Source: Tubiluchus corallicola (taxonomy: Eukaryota; Priapulida; Priapulimorpha; Priapulimorphida; Tubiluchidae). From it: a stretch of DNA of 64,000 bases. The DNA lies in the NCBI GenBank assembly GCA_030141605.1, contig JAQGDQ010000079.1, positions 310,001 through 374,000 of the forward strand. Direction: 5' to 3'. A program made the translations under genes and the position numbers. Below are positions 12,501 to 25,700 of the stretch, piece by piece (the stretch's first letter is position 1; each line of letters starts with the position of its first letter). The notes under the pieces were generated by a model that was not told the origin of the DNA, did not search any database, and saw only the letters and a program-made list of their open reading frames with translations.

Positions 12501-15500
12501 GTTGTTTCATAATCTGAATGCAGGGTTTAAAAAAGCCGTATAATCCGATCCTTGGTGAAGTTTTTCGTTGTTACTGGCAACATCCCAATGGCACGCGGAC
12601 ATTCTATATTGCAGAACAGGTGCGAAAATTGTTTTTTCCTTTCTTTTCCATTTAGTGGAATTATTTAACACAATCTCATATCAAAAGTTGTTAAAAATTT
12701 TAAATGCTGTAACTTTGCGCTTGGTTGATGATAATTTTTGAAGATTGTGGTATAAGTAATGAATATACTTTTTAGTTTGTGCAAAGCCTTGAATAAATTT
12801 TATAAACTTGAGTGCCTTAACCTGTCTTCTTTAAATTTGTCCATGTTATATGTAGTGTATGCAGAGTATCAGCATCTTGATGGTATATAAAAATCCTTTA
12901 TTAATTAGCATTGACATGATCCTAAAATTAATTTCACAAATCTTAACTTGGGGCATAGTGATGTCATAATACGTCATTTTTTTGTTGTTGTTGAATCTTC
13001 TGTTATTCAAGAGTTAACTTCAGTTTTTGATGTAAATTAATTTGTTTATTGTTTTCAATTTTGATTTTTCCTGATTTTACCTTCAATTTCATGTCACTTA
13101 AAGGTGTTAAGTTAACTTTCAATGTTTTAAATTTTTTAATTTAAACTTTTAAATGTTAATGTTTCTGTAAATTCGTTTGTTAATAATTAGGTCAGTCATC
13201 ATCCTCCAGTCTCAGCTTTTTATGTTTCAAATCGGCAAGATGGGTTTTGTATCAGTGGTAGTGTGCTTGCCAGATCGAAGTTTTATGGTAACTATTTGTA
13301 ACAAATATTAATTGTACTTCTTCAGCTGATAGCACTTTTTACTACACTTACTTAGTGTAAGTGCTGCGGTTCGTGCACTGCTTTTATGTGTTTTTATGTT
13401 TAACTACATTTTTAATAAATGTTTGCTTTTTTAAGAATTCTTAATTTTCCAAAAAATGGAAAAATTTTGTGTACTTATATAATTACCTTCTTAATAAATT
13501 TTAGGTTTATTGTCAGTCATTATTTTTTGTAAATATCGTCATGTACAACAATTGTCAGACTGTAAAAATAAAAATTTTGACATATGTGTACGTCATTAAA
13601 TGATAACAACCATACTGGTTTTTACAATAATTAACTTTTTTAACTACCCAAATTTTGTTAGGATATTATCCATAACTTCAAAAAAATTTTATTTGTAATC
13701 TTTAGGAAACTCTCTGTCAGCCATTTTGGATGGTTACGGGCGCATGACGTTTCTGACACGTGGTGAAGACTACGTGATAACTATGCCATACGCTCACTGT
13801 AAGGGCATCCTCCTAGGAACTCTTACGATGGAACTGGGTGGAAAGGTTACAATAGACTGTGAAAAAACAGGCTACAAAGCTGAGCTGGAATTCAAATTAA
13901 AGGTAAGTTTTCTTTATGCAGTTAAATGTTTCGAAATCTGAGCCTATCTGATTGTATATGATAATCATCTAAGATAGATAAAGAGTAGGCAGAGGTGTCT
14001 TAACACTTTTGTATATGTTTACCTCCTTCTTAATGATTAAAGTAGCCAAAAGGCAGATAAAACTTGAAGGAATTTTCTCGGCAGTCACTTATCCAGTTAT
14101 TATTTAGGCTGAGTATTTTCTTTTTTTGTTTGGTTTCATGGTTTAATACTCCATCACAGTGCAACAAAACAACATAGTTCCCTTCAGGTGTGAATAAAAC
14201 TTTGTAGTGATTTTTTGTTTGCAGTTTTTTCTTCAGGTTTTTGTTTATTAAATAACAATTAAACAAATCAATTGTTATTTATTTTTAGCCATTATTTGGA
14301 GGTAATGAAACTGTAAATATGCTTGTTGGTAAAATCAAACTTGGCAAGGAGACTTTGGTCACTCTTGAAGGTCACTGGGATAACGAGGTGTACATCACTG
14401 ACAAAAGGACAGAGGTACGAAGCAGTTTCTTCTGAAAGTCTTACAGAAGTGTTTGTGTTATTATGATTTGAAATGGAACGTACTGCCTTTTTTCGAAATA
14501 CGGAACTATCTGTAAAATTAGATAAAAATGTTAATTTGGACAAAACTTGAGAGGAGCCCATTTACATCAAAGTTCTCTGTAAAGTATTATAATGTATGTA
14601 CTTGCATACATACATTTATACTTTGATACACATATTCTCACAATTCTGACACATTAAGGAAAATATATTATATATTTTATTTTTAACACTAATTTTGTCA
14701 TAAGAACATTATCAGCTCTTATTTTACAAATGCTTGATGGTCTGAATCTGATATATTTTTATAAGCAATACCAAATCAGATACAGCTCTAAATGCATCAA
14801 AAACTTTGTTTGCTAATCTTTGGTGACAGTTACAAATTCTAAACTGCATTTTTTTATTCTAGCTGTTTGGTTCTTCTTTTCTGTAGGAATCGGTTTTGTT
14901 CTGGGTCCCAACTGAAGTGGTAAAAGAAAAGCGCTTACCACGCTTCACGATCCCGATTTCTGAGCAGGATTCATTTGAGTCTGAAAGGTGTGTAACTATA
15001 TTACCTGAAAGAATCTGTCGTCTTTAATTCTAGCAATGTCATAATTGTGTTATCAGTACTATTACGTTTGTGATATCGTCAGTATTAGTCAGCGACACAT
15101 ACCAAGTTTACCAAACATGATTAACTAATCCCAGGAAAATTCTGGATGATAGAGAGTAGCAGGGACTGCTAAGCCTTTCTAATGATTTTTGTCACTTGTA
15201 TTTTATGTGTAAGAATTTTCTTGGTGCACCTGGTGTGCACCTGTAACCTGTAACACATAATATGAGAACTAATTATTTCCTTTTAAATACAAAGATGAGA
15301 CTTTTAGCCAGTGTAAGACAGCTTTTAGAATTGCTAAACCAGTAAAATTTTTCTAAGGTCAGGCAGCTGAATTACCAGAGGTATTTTCTTAGGTATACCG
15401 AGGAAGACAATATGGCAGATTAAATTGACCAGAAGCAGTTTTGGAAGCAACGCAATTATTTACTATCCAGGCCCAATGCTGATTAACTTACATTTTGGTT

Positions 15501-18500
15501 GAAAAAGAAAGCCTGTGTTATGAACTGTCAGACGAATCAGTTAAATGGCACTGGTAATGAAAACTTTTGCAGTCATAGCACGATATTTGTATATGCTCTA
15601 CGATCGAGCAGACTCAGTTACATGTCAGATGGGCATTTTCTGTCATTTCTGATAATTTTCTTATACCACTTTCACTTTGAAATTTTGCTGTGCATTGAAT
15701 TATTACTTTGTGGGCAGATCTATGTTACTTTTTCTAGGCATTTTGTTATACAGCTTTCATGTTAACAAATAAATTGTTTTTTTTTGTTATTTGGCTAAAA
15801 AATCTTGTGACTTAGTGTCAGTTACGAATATAAGGGTATACCCTGATATCAGGGTTGCCTTCCATGTAAGATTACCTTCTAGTGCCATGACAGTGCTACT
15901 ATTGCTACTTATTCAGATTGTGGTCTAAAGTGACCGAAGCTATAAAGCACGATGATCAGGTAGCGGCTACTGATGAAAAGACTGTCCTCGAGGAAGCCCA
16001 ACGCAAAGCAGCCAAAGAACGCAAACTCAAAATAGAGGAATGGATACCGAGGTTATTTGAACGAGACTCAATCACTGGCGAATGGGTGTACAGCAGTCTA
16101 GAGTGAGTTTCAGCTACTTTGTATTGTTGCTGTCATAGCAGAGATTATTTTCAGATTCAGGAGTTGTTCTTGAAAAATACATTCATTCTTTAATGTTAAA
16201 AGAAATGATACAAGTTGCTATAGTAGTTTATTCTGAGCTCATTTAGGAATTATGTCAACTATTTTGTTATGTAAACTTGTAAGGCACTTCATTCTAGATT
16301 AGAAATTAGCATCTAATCATACCTTGACGAAACCCAACAAACAACCTTTTGTTTGAAATCCTAAATAAGTTTGATGAATTAATTGAATAATTACTTTTAG
16401 ATCGAGTATATCTTTAGAGACCCAGAACTTGTTTCTGGATTTTCAGCTAGATTGTGTACTGCATTTCTGTAGCAGTATTGCAGCATAGCATGGGCTATCA
16501 TGTTATGAGTGTCAACCAGTGTTGCAAATGACAAAAATAGTAGCACTGATGACATTTTCCACAAATTTTGGAAATGCACTACTGTTTTTGCTCCCAATCT
16601 GCCAGGTCTAATAAACAGACAATCGTTAGTTCTAGGCCGTGGGATCCTCACAATGATTTAGTACAATTTGAACATAACTACATCATACAGACGAAGACAA
16701 TGCACAAAACACCAATAGTTCGAACAACTAGCATCATGAGTGTGGAGGACAAGTCTGATGCCACGGCTCGACTCGGCACTGAAAGAAGGTTCGTCTTTAA
16801 AATTAGTGAGTCTATCAAAAAATACAAAACACAGTAGAAGAACCCTGCTATCAAACATGTATTATGTTTGACGCTGATATAGTTAAGAATGTTGTACTGT
16901 TATAACTATTCACTTTATTTTTGATTTCAATAAGAAGTTCTAATCTGATTTCACAATATGCAATATATATTCTGAATTGTTGATAATTGTTTTGCATTTG
17001 TAGACTTGGTAGTCAGTTGGTATAACTAGGATCCTCAATTTTACACTACAGTACTTGTCCTTGACGTTCTTTTCATAGCTTGATAATGATAGTGCAATGT
17101 ATCTAATTTTCTTAGAATTATCTTCACCATATGTCACTGGTTAATTAATTGTCTTTATAGGTTAAAACAAAGAACGTCGTTAACTCAGCTTCGTTTGATG
17201 AAAGCTAAAGTTAGTGGCAGCTCAACACCGGAAGCAGACTTGCTGCCAGCGTCTGACTCTTCCGAATCTGAAAGTAAGTAATTTTTTGAACCAACATGTT
17301 TATTGAGCATAGATGATCATTTCAACTGTAACAGCCATTATCAATACCATAAATTCTTTTATGGTTTGATTTATAGTATTAATAATGCCTGTTACAGTTG
17401 AAACGATTGTCTACGCTCAATAAATATGTCGATTCCTAAAAGCTGACTCTTTCTTGTATTTAATTTGTTTGAGCTTTTTAAGTAAATTCAATCTTGTTAT
17501 TAAATATGTTAGCTTCCAGTATGGTAAAATTATATTTTAGAAAAAATATTCTCTGATTAAAGTCTCCCTATTTCAGATTGTCCAAAGAACTTCGTTGTTG
17601 AGCTTGGTAAGCTTTTACAATCCAATCTCATACTGTTGAGAGTTGTTTCATATTGGCACTTGAATGTTGACTGCTCATGATACAAAGTTTGAGAATTGGG
17701 TGCTATTGTTTGTTTCAGATTCAAAATTAATGATGCGTCTAAATAGCATGCCCTAAACTGATTAGATGCTGGTAGACAGATTGACATTTTTAACGTAATT
17801 GTCAAACTTAGGTTATTACGTTTTTGCTCAGAGTGACATGATTTCAGCTGAACCAAGTAACCAGCAAGTTTTTGAAATGGATGACTGTAACTAACAAATA
17901 AATTCATTGAAATTGAGCTTGTGGAGGCCAAGACAGAACACGTTAGTTGCATTTTGGAATGACTTCTCGTTTTGGAAAAAGTGATTGAGGGCTCTGATAT
18001 TGCAAAAAATGAAGTAGCCAGTTTTCTTAGGTTTAAGTTCGTTTCCCTGGCACACTATTTCTCAACTCGATACGACAAAATTATGAAATTTTTGTCAATG
18101 AAACCTCATTAATTAAAACTCGTTGCAGTTTCATTTACTCAACCTGAAGTATAAAGTTTCTTAGCGGTCTCCTGCTTTCTATTCTACATCAGAATGCTAC
18201 ATTTTTGGGGTGTTTCACAGAATTGTTGGCTTCTCTCATGCTCAAAATGTTTGTCTTTGAAAACCTGCCCTGCTAAAAATGCTAATAACCGATATCATGC
18301 ACATTTGTCCACATTTTTGTCAGTTGGCAAGATCACTTTTGGAATATAATTTATAGCTACGCTTCCACTCTGTGTGTATGGTAAATTAGCAAAAACAACT
18401 GTAGTAGTAGCCATATCCAGGCAATTAGCCTCCATACGATACTGCTTAAATGATGTAAGAAAAAGAGAATAGTAAATTCATAATAACGTGTGAATAATAA

Positions 18501-18969
18501 CTAACTAAAGATTAAATCAAGGTCTAAAACACTATAGCAGTGTGATATCTGCTTCCTTTTTTCTTAATGGAAAAACCAAGAATCCCTAGAAGGCTTTAAA
18601 CGAGTGCTCATTGAAAACCAACCGAGAACATTGAGTGTTTGCAATAACTTTGCTTTAACTGAACAGCACGTATTAGTCTATCATGTATCTACAGAATTTA
18701 TTTACTTTGCAGCTGGTATGAAGAAAAAAGATGGAAAGCGTGTGCGAATCAGCGAAGGCATAACATTGGAACAACTGGAGAAATGCTTAGAACCAATGGT
18801 ACAACTCCAAGAGAGAAATATGCAGCATATACAGACATTGGAAAGTCGTCTAACATACATCGCTCGCCAGCAAGCTGCTCAGGGTACTATCCTGTGGAAT
18901 CGTGACTGGTGGATCGTGATTGTTATATTGACATTCCAAGCCGTTCTTCATTGGTTATTTCAAGGATAG
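6535..18969 (+). CDS. OSBPL8: Oxysterol-binding protein-related protein 8/5-like, 5' incomplete
   Basis: Sixteen exons, all phase-consistent, total 746 codons plus stop: 6535-6657, 7445-7600, 9235-9397, 9981-10147, 11180-11260, 11773-11885, 12148-12229, 12524-12619, 13191-13287, 13706-13902, 14289-14414, 14887-14987, 15917-16102, 16606-16788, 17161-17273, 18713-18969. The first two encode the second half of a PH domain ([28 protein letters not shown]). An acidic linker follows, then the OSBP lipid-transfer domain with KPYNPILGE and the diagnostic EQVSHHPP split across exons 8 and 9. The last exon has a short helix and a C-terminal hydrophobic anchor ([18 protein letters not shown]). Human ORP5/ORP8 are ER-anchored and exchange phosphatidylserine for PI4P at plasma-membrane contacts; the same role is inferred. 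The N-terminus and first half of PH are not visible. ORP8 and ORP5 are vertebrate paralogues, so the symbol means the common type. Confidence 0.93.
8203..8439 (+). other. Unassigned 78-codon open frame in an ORP intron
   Basis: It lies in the 7601-9234 intron, ends in a stop, has no clear splice borders and shows no motif I recognise. Most likely non-coding; recorded because it is the longest open frame in that intron. Confidence 0.15.
11390..11646 (+). repeat. Probable LINE/SINE 3' tail ending in (CTTA)n
   Basis: Inside an ORP intron, a stretch starting near ACATGTTCTTATGGGTGG and ending in TAATAAACTTA followed by about five CTTA units. A short simple-repeat tail after an AT-rich 3' end is typical of CR1/L2/RTE-type LINEs and their SINEs. 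No coding part is visible. Family not assigned. Confidence 0.4.
17289..17436. repeat. Fold-back (palindromic) element in ORP intron
   Basis: Two arms of about 65 bases (17289-17353 and 17371-17436) are inverted copies with roughly ten differences, separated by a loop of about 15-20 bases. The shared core is TTTCAACTGTAACAG; outer parts share TTTATTGAGC. It lies in the intron between exons 15 and 16. It could be a small palindromic MITE or a long-hairpin RNA source; the length and arm divergence favour a MITE. Confidence 0.7.
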
Positions 18970-20576
18970 CAGCTTTGTGGATATACTAAAGCACTTGAGA
19001 AGTAAACAGACTGAATTTTGACTTTTGTCTTTCCTAGAATAATTAATGTCAGAACAATTCTTGTGAGATATTTAGTTTTATGCATTTTAATGGGTATAAC
19101 TGCCAGGTAAATAATGTAATTGCTAAATTGTACAAGTTGGTTTACTCTGTAGAAAATTGTTGTCATCAACTCCTCTAATTTTTGGATTTGGGGGTATATA
19201 GGTCTATATAGTGCTAAGTTTTACACATACCTAATATTGTGAGTTCAGTAATCTGGCAAACTATGAAAATTGTACTCAAGAACCAAAAATTTGAGAGTTG
19301 TGGCACACGAAGTGCAGTACAAAATTGTTTCAGCATTCATGGAAGTTCATACAAGCTAATAAGAGTAATCTATAGTTTACAGTCATTGTAGTAAAATTTG
19401 AACTTTAGTACACTAATATTATTTTATTATAACAATAGATATTGCATTCTTCAGATTAGACCATGCTCTCTAGCGTACTTATTATTTTATTAATTAATTT
19501 AGTGTAATTATTATATTAATTTAGAATGACGCATTAACCCATAATATTACAAAGACATAGCAGTATTATATGATTGGCGTAAGCATTGCTTGCAGTGTTT
19601 ACCATTTCTAAAAAAACATATACATTTAGTTTTCATAATTTCTAATATCATAAGAATTATAGTTTAAAAGCCCAGAGATTTATTTTCATTTTATTAGTTT
19701 AATATTTTGTTATTTTATCTGGTAAGTAGTTTTATAGCAAGAAATGAATGATTAAAGTTTTAAAAGCACAGCTAGAATATTGCCTTCTGCGAATTTTCTA
19801 ATAACTATGTTAACTTGTCCATAAACATGGTAATTCGTTTACTATTCTTGCTGTTTTTCAGGCATGAGGGATTGCTGTTCCTCGTCAATAGAAGTGATTC
19901 TTGTAGCTGCTGTAAATATTATACAACCTTTGTTGAAAAAACGGTGATACTCTAAGGCAAATGTTGTACATAACAGTATTGTAGATTTTTCCTGCTTGAT
20001 ATTGTATTTGTTAATCTTTTCTGTTATATGATGCATGGAAATTTTAATAACATTTATATTTGTTGCGGCTGGTTTTTATTATGATTTATAGTTGAAGAAA
20101 GTGAACAAGTGCAATAATTAAAGGGACGTCTGTAGCCAGTTCATAAGCTTGTAACTGCTAAGTAGAATTATTAGCATAGTGTGACTGTAGATGGAACAAC
20201 TTATAAATTACTGGTTCAAACGTATTGCCTAGCATGTTAACATGAGTCTCCATTTACTTAGGTAACCTGCATTTTTGTGAGTAGTCCTTACTGTGTACAT
20301 TGATTATACCAAGATGGCAGTTTGGTGGGTAAGATTGGTATAGAGTTTATACTGCAGCATTCCTGCACCCGCCATGTAAAAGATCTCATTAATGTATTGG
20401 ATGACTGGTCATCTTATTCGATTGTTATTTGTAAGTGTTAAGTATCCTTTACTGTAGTCAAATGTTTGTTATTATTATTGATTGAACAATTAAATATTTT
20501 ATGGTGAACGCTGAATAATTGTTTGCAAAAATTATCTGTTACGTGTATTTATAAGACTATAAAAACTAGTGACCTC

Positions 20577-20582
20577 AATAAA
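20577..20582 (+). terminator. Candidate poly(A) signal of the ORP gene
   Basis: AATAAA about 1.6 kb after the ORP stop, just before the convergent fucosyltransferase gene. The 18970-20576 interval has no gene I recognise and is most simply read as ORP 3' UTR, although earlier poly(A) sites are possible. Confidence 0.5.
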
Positions 20583-20632
20583 GGTGATCAAAATGTAAAA
20601 AGTGACTCTGGTACGTACCGTATGTCATCAAA

Positions 20633-20638
20633 TTTATT
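20633..20638 (-). terminator. Poly(A) signal of the fucosyltransferase gene
   Basis: AATAAA on the minus strand, 53 bases beyond the fucosyltransferase stop codon. It gives that gene a short 3' UTR and places its end about 50 bases from the ORP poly(A) signal on the other strand. Confidence 0.6.
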
Positions 20639-20690
20639 AACAAGTGTACAAAACATTACATGTTTACATGTGTATGCCTATAATTTAGCA

Positions 20691-22706
20691 TCAGTCTAAA
20701 CTCTGGGGACCAAAGCCGATCCAATGAGGTGGAAACTTGTATACAAACTCGAACCCAAGTCTCAATTGACGGGCTTCAGGTTTAAAATAGTTTGTAAAGT
20801 AAACCTTTTCACCTGGAGCGAGATACGATGCCCACCAACCAAAGCTGCCCATTGTCATAATTGAGTGATTACAGTGAGCTAAAACAGCTAGATCTTCTTC
20901 TGGGATGAAATTTCGGTCAGAATAGACAACATCATGTTTCGTATTTGGTATGTTTCTTTTGCACCAAGCGATATCGTCGCTGCAAACAACAAACACTGCA
21001 TCATCGTATTTTGAGCGATAATATGACATCGCTTTCGACAAATAACGTGCATCTGCTTCATATGCATGATTTTCTTTCACCCACTGCTGGTAATCACCTC
21101 GACGGACATGGACGCCGACATAAGTGACTGTTTTGCGACCTTGACTAGCATCTTCAAGAAACCTATGTGCTGTGTAAACATACAATTCCTTGAAGGTGAA
21201 TTCTCTGTGAATTTGGTCGCTTATGTGATTAAAATAGAACCATGAATTGAAGAAACCCCATATAACATTTATTGTATCATTTATCTGGAATAGTGACCTT
21301 TCAAATGGAACCTTTATCAGTAGTTGATGTCTCTTTTGTTTTGGGATTGAATAAGTTGGAGCAGAAATGTTAAAAGTATTTCCAACGATCATGTGAGGCT
21401 GAACGAATGGTTTACGATTGGTCACATTTGCGATTCCAAGCAATGTGGCATACTGGAACATTTGGTTGCCAATCTGACCGAGAGGAACAACCGTTAACCA
21501 GTTATTGTAGTTTTTAAGTTGTGGATATGTGGAGTCTGTTTTCTTTGGTGCTGCTGCATTATTTTCTTCAGAGTATCTAACCACTTGCAGTTTATGGAGA
21601 TTCTTTTGCACACTATCAGATTTTAAAGCCTGGTCAGCACGGCTGCTGGAATCCCTTTGCTGAATCAACCGCTCTTGAGTTTGTGACTTTTGCTCATATG
21701 GCACTGAATGGCTGCCATGGTTTTGCATTGGCCCATAATAATTTACAGCTGCATAATTCTGAAATGTGTCCGTATGTGGATTATTATTACTAGGAAGAAT
21801 GAGATTCTGGTAAGAGACAACAGAGTTTTTCAATACTGAGCTTTTCTGTGATGGCAGTGAATGACTTGTGTCTCTGCTCCGAGATCTGTCATACTTGTAG
21901 TCGTTGAGTTTGTACTGGCCATTTATTTCCGGGATTTGATTGTTGCTTAGCTGCCCAAGAACGTGCGAAACTTTTGTATCTTCAAAAAAATTGTTTGCAA
22001 ATTGTCTAGATGTTTGTTGACGTGGAAGATGTCGTTCCCATACATCTGCTGCTGCAGAACTTCTCAACTGCATTTCAAGATTATTCTCTTTCCCAACAGC
22101 TCTTCTGTAATTGGAAGTTCCCTGTGGCAAACTGCTTGACCCACGATATGCTATTTGTCCATTGTTTTGTTGTGCATAAAAGGATTTGGAATTGTGTTGC
22201 CAGTTTTGTTGTTGGCTAGAAGGTTGTTTTTGGTTATGCTGGTCCTGCAGTTTATATGGAGCAGAACGCTGTACATTTGTCTCGCCTTGTTCAGGAGGGT
22301 CCTTTTGTAGAACCATTCGAGGCAATGAGGCCGCAGCATTCTGATCTTGGAACACGTTTGACTGTTTAAATGTTCCATACTGTCTCTTAGTATTAAGATC
22401 GATGTTGTTACTTACCATACTTGGCGAGTCGTAATTCTGACGTAGTTGACTAGTTTGTTTGTTTTCCCGTAAATTTCCAGTTAGCAATTCATTTTTTCTG
22501 CTATCGATTAATGTATTTTGTTCTAATGCATAAGGAACCACTTGCTGATGATGATACCCGTAATTTATGGGGCTGTATTGCGGGTATTCTGAATGTTTTG
22601 AATTAAAATGTAAACTCGGGGCTGAGTCGACTTTAGTTTGGTTGCTCATCGTTATTTGCCCCAGGAAAGCGAACACAAAGATAGCGCGAGTTTTTTTTAA
22701 ACACAT
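20691..22706 (-). CDS. Galactoside alpha-1,2-fucosyltransferase, GT11 family, long stem
   Basis: Intronless 671-residue frame. The C-terminal ~270 residues are a GT11 (FUT1/FUT2-type) catalytic domain: GQIGNQMFQYA at 410-420, HVRRGDY at 533-539, CSDDIAWC at 575-582 and MTMGSFGWWASYL at 617-629, the motifs that bind GDP-fucose in this family. The expected reaction is transfer of fucose from GDP-fucose to terminal galactose (alpha-1,2) in the Golgi lumen. The N-terminus (MCLKK then AIFVFAFLGQITM) looks like a short signal anchor, with cytosolic N-terminus and lumenal enzyme, but the hydrophobic stretch is only about 13-15 residues. Residues ~30-395 are a Gln/Asn/Ser-rich low-complexity stem, far longer than the usual few dozen residues. 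Acceptor specificity cannot be read from sequence. Invertebrate FUT1/2-like genes are often intronless multi-copy families. Confidence 0.9.
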   Translation of the reverse strand: MCLKKTRAIFVFAFLGQITMSNQTKVDSAPSLHFNSKHSEYPQYSPINYGYHHQQVVPYALEQNTLIDSRKNELLTGNLRENKQTSQLRQNYDSPSMVSNNIDLNTKRQYGTFKQSNVFQDQNAAASLPRMVLQKDPPEQGETNVQRSAPYKLQDQHNQKQPSSQQQNWQHNSKSFYAQQNNGQIAYRGSSSLPQGTSNYRRAVGKENNLEMQLRSSAAADVWERHLPRQQTSRQFANNFFEDTKVSHVLGQLSNNQIPEINGQYKLNDYKYDRSRSRDTSHSLPSQKSSVLKNSVVSYQNLILPSNNNPHTDTFQNYAAVNYYGPMQNHGSHSVPYEQKSQTQERLIQQRDSSSRADQALKSDSVQKNLHKLQVVRYSEENNAAAPKKTDSTYPQLKNYNNWLTVVPLGQIGNQMFQYATLLGIANVTNRKPFVQPHMIVGNTFNISAPTYSIPKQKRHQLLIKVPFERSLFQINDTINVIWGFFNSWFYFNHISDQIHREFTFKELYVYTAHRFLEDASQGRKTVTYVGVHVRRGDYQQWVKENHAYEADARYLSKAMSYYRSKYDDAVFVVCSDDIAWCKRNIPNTKHDVVYSDRNFIPEEDLAVLAHCNHSIMTMGSFGWWASYLAPGEKVYFTNYFKPEARQLRLGFEFVYKFPPHWIGFGPQSLD

Positions 22707-25700
22707 CTTTTCGCTGACCGTCTAGATTAGATTAAAATCGGCGTACACTAATTACATGGCACCATAACAAATCGATGCTGGCAGAGTTAGCCTTTGTCGC
22801 ATATTGTAATGCAAACTGAAGTAGCCAAATATTGCGTTATACACGAGTCAAAAAGAAATTATTTCGTACCTACTAAGTTCCTATTTTCACTGTTACACCA
22901 GCGTAACTATACCCTGTCTACTGGAACATGGCATTTTCGTTTAGACAGGTTTGCTGATATATTTAGGTCAGTAACCTACCCTACAGTATTTCGATAAAGG
23001 CAATAGTGTTGGCTTTCATAGTTAGATGCCCGCTAAATTTAAACTGAACACAGTATTTTCGTTTTTAAGTATAAATTTCATTTTAAATTTAAGAAGCACA
23101 TATTTGCAATGAATTGTTTGTTGCTGTCATCACGTACTTATAGGAAACTATAATACAAATTAAATTGTTTGCAGTCGCCACTGCACTCTGTTCTATGTTC
23201 CCACTTATTAAGTTATGTTATGGGCTAATTTTATTTGTTTATTAATGCGTTAGATATGGGAATTTATCATACAACCAATTGTATCACGCTCGCAACGTTT
23301 AATGGTTAATTCGTTATTATGCTTCATTCACTTGTACTTTTCTTTTTCTCCTCTTTCTCGCGTCTTTTCTCTCCCACTTTCCCCAATAAATTAGTAATTT
23401 TTTGAGTTTTCCTTTCTCCCACTCTTGTTTCTTTTGTTTTCTCTCTCGATTCTTTCTCTTATTTTATTTATTTTTTGTCAGTTATTTATGGTTTTTGAGG
23501 GTCTGACTAAGGAGTCATCATTCCCAAAAAAATTGAAGACATTGTATTCACCACCTGGCCAAAAAGTAATAAGTTTGACTGTGTATTTTGAAGTAAAAGT
23601 ATCTACGTAGGTTCATCTCCCGTTCTCTTCCTCTCCCTTTAATTCTTTCTCAATATAACATTTTTTCCCTTTCTCCCTCTCACTCTGTCAATCCTCTACA
23701 GTGACCTGCCATTTACAGTCTGCATTATAACAAACATTTTCAGTCGTGCATTGCCCATCAAGGAAAAGTGCATGTGAAAACAAAAATAAAAATGAGGCTT
23801 TGCACACTCTGCATGTAAAAGGTTTTGGAGTAACCTCAGTCCTTGCGAATGAGTAAACCATTCGCTTTTTCAGTGCTGAAGTTTGCTTTTTAATACAAAA
23901 TCTGAAGTGCAAAGAATTTGCATTGTGATGCAAATGTAAACCATTTTAAATTCTAAAAAAAGTGAATGAATGAAGTAAAAAATTACATGTACTTACGTTA
24001 TCAATTTTTATTCACTATGTGATGTTTCTAAATTAAATAGATGTTATAGCATGTGATTTGCCTAGTATAATATTATGATAGTTTTTTTAATAACCAAAAT
24101 GCCAACTTGAACATTGTAAAAAATTATATTTTAAATCTGAATGTGATGAGAGTCTATTCCACTTGGCGATATCTTCTTTTTCGTGCTGTAAATAGCTCGA
24201 TATGTCAAGTTAATTTTCGACAACTGTCAAGCTGAAAGGAACTACAGCAGTACAGCTTGCCCAACATTGACTGTGAGCAACCCCTTTTTTCATTACACCA
24301 GAATTTTTTTTGCAAATACAGAATCTATTGACATCAACCAATGTAACCACTCTTCATTCACATGCCCTTGCCAATCATGCCAGCACACATCTCGTCAGTG
24401 CAGTATCGGGTTTTAAATCATTCTAAATATCTGAAAACACAGCTAAATGATAAATAGCAGCACCTAGCGACACACTACTCGAAATCTTAACTATAGTTAC
24501 AATGAAAATAACCTGTATTATGCTATGCTTTTGCCAAAGAGTTCCTAAGTGTGATAATATTAACTTAATCATAAACTAACAAAAATATCCTAAGATAACA
24601 TCTGCTACAGAGCAATTTTTTATCAAGTTGGCTTGCCTCAAGCAGGATGTCACACCAATTGCACATAAAAGTATTATAACTTATCTTTAGAAGTCACACT
24701 GATGTATAATATTATGATGTTCACAGTCACACCCCTTTGATATAATGGTTTTTGCTTTTTTCGCTTTTCAGGTATAAAAAATGTACAATTTGTTCAGTGA
24801 CATTGAAAAAAATTACTGTACGTTTCCTTTGCCAAGCAATAATCAAGTGAAACTACAAAACAATATTTTATACTTGTAGGACTGCCTTCCTATTTTTGGA
24901 AAGCAATCAAAGTTTATTGAATTCTGTCAGCTAAATGATTAAAGTATAACATAAGCATATTGTACACGCATCAAAAAAGTATTAGAAATTTTTAAGATAC
25001 TGTTAAATTACTTTACAATACTGTTAAATTAGAATTGCGTTTACAGTATTTAAGCAATAATCAACTGTGAAACATGTAACAATAAAAGTGAAAGATTTTT
25101 GACATGACTATGTGCAATGTGCTAGTTAATCTTGCACCAGAAACAGCTCTGTATATAGTTTTCAAAATGAGCAGATACATAAAAAAAGAAACCGAGGCTA
25201 AAAAAGGAAATCGATATCACGGCTAGCTCGCAATCCCAATTGTTCTAGTCAAAATTTTAGCCTCTGCCAATTTTTTAGCCATTTTTGTGTTACATTAGTC
25301 ACGGTATAATGAAAGCAGGTTAAGGTGCAGAGGTATTATTTTGCCAAGAATTTAGTTACTTGATATTTCCTTTAGCCATTCTGACTAAGCCTTAGTTTTT
25401 GGCTAAACATTATGGAAGGCCACGGTAAATAGGCCCCGAATGTGCATAGCCCTTTTATGCAAATTGAAACTAATTTAATTTTGAACAAGAAGTACAAAGG
25501 TTACTTGCCAAATTGATTAATTGATACATATAACTTATGATACGTGAAACCAGAATTCACAGAGTTCTGCACAAAAATAAAATGGACAACATGTATTCAT
25601 GAGCAGTTTAATACGTTCAGCTTTAGCAAACAAGATGATTATGGTCATATAGTTCCCAAATAGCATGTTTTTAATACATGCAACACATTTTATAACACAG

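Noticed and set aside
14030-14561. Minus-strand frames across ORP exon 11
   Set aside because: They overlap the well-supported plus-strand exon 14289-14414 and have no homology.
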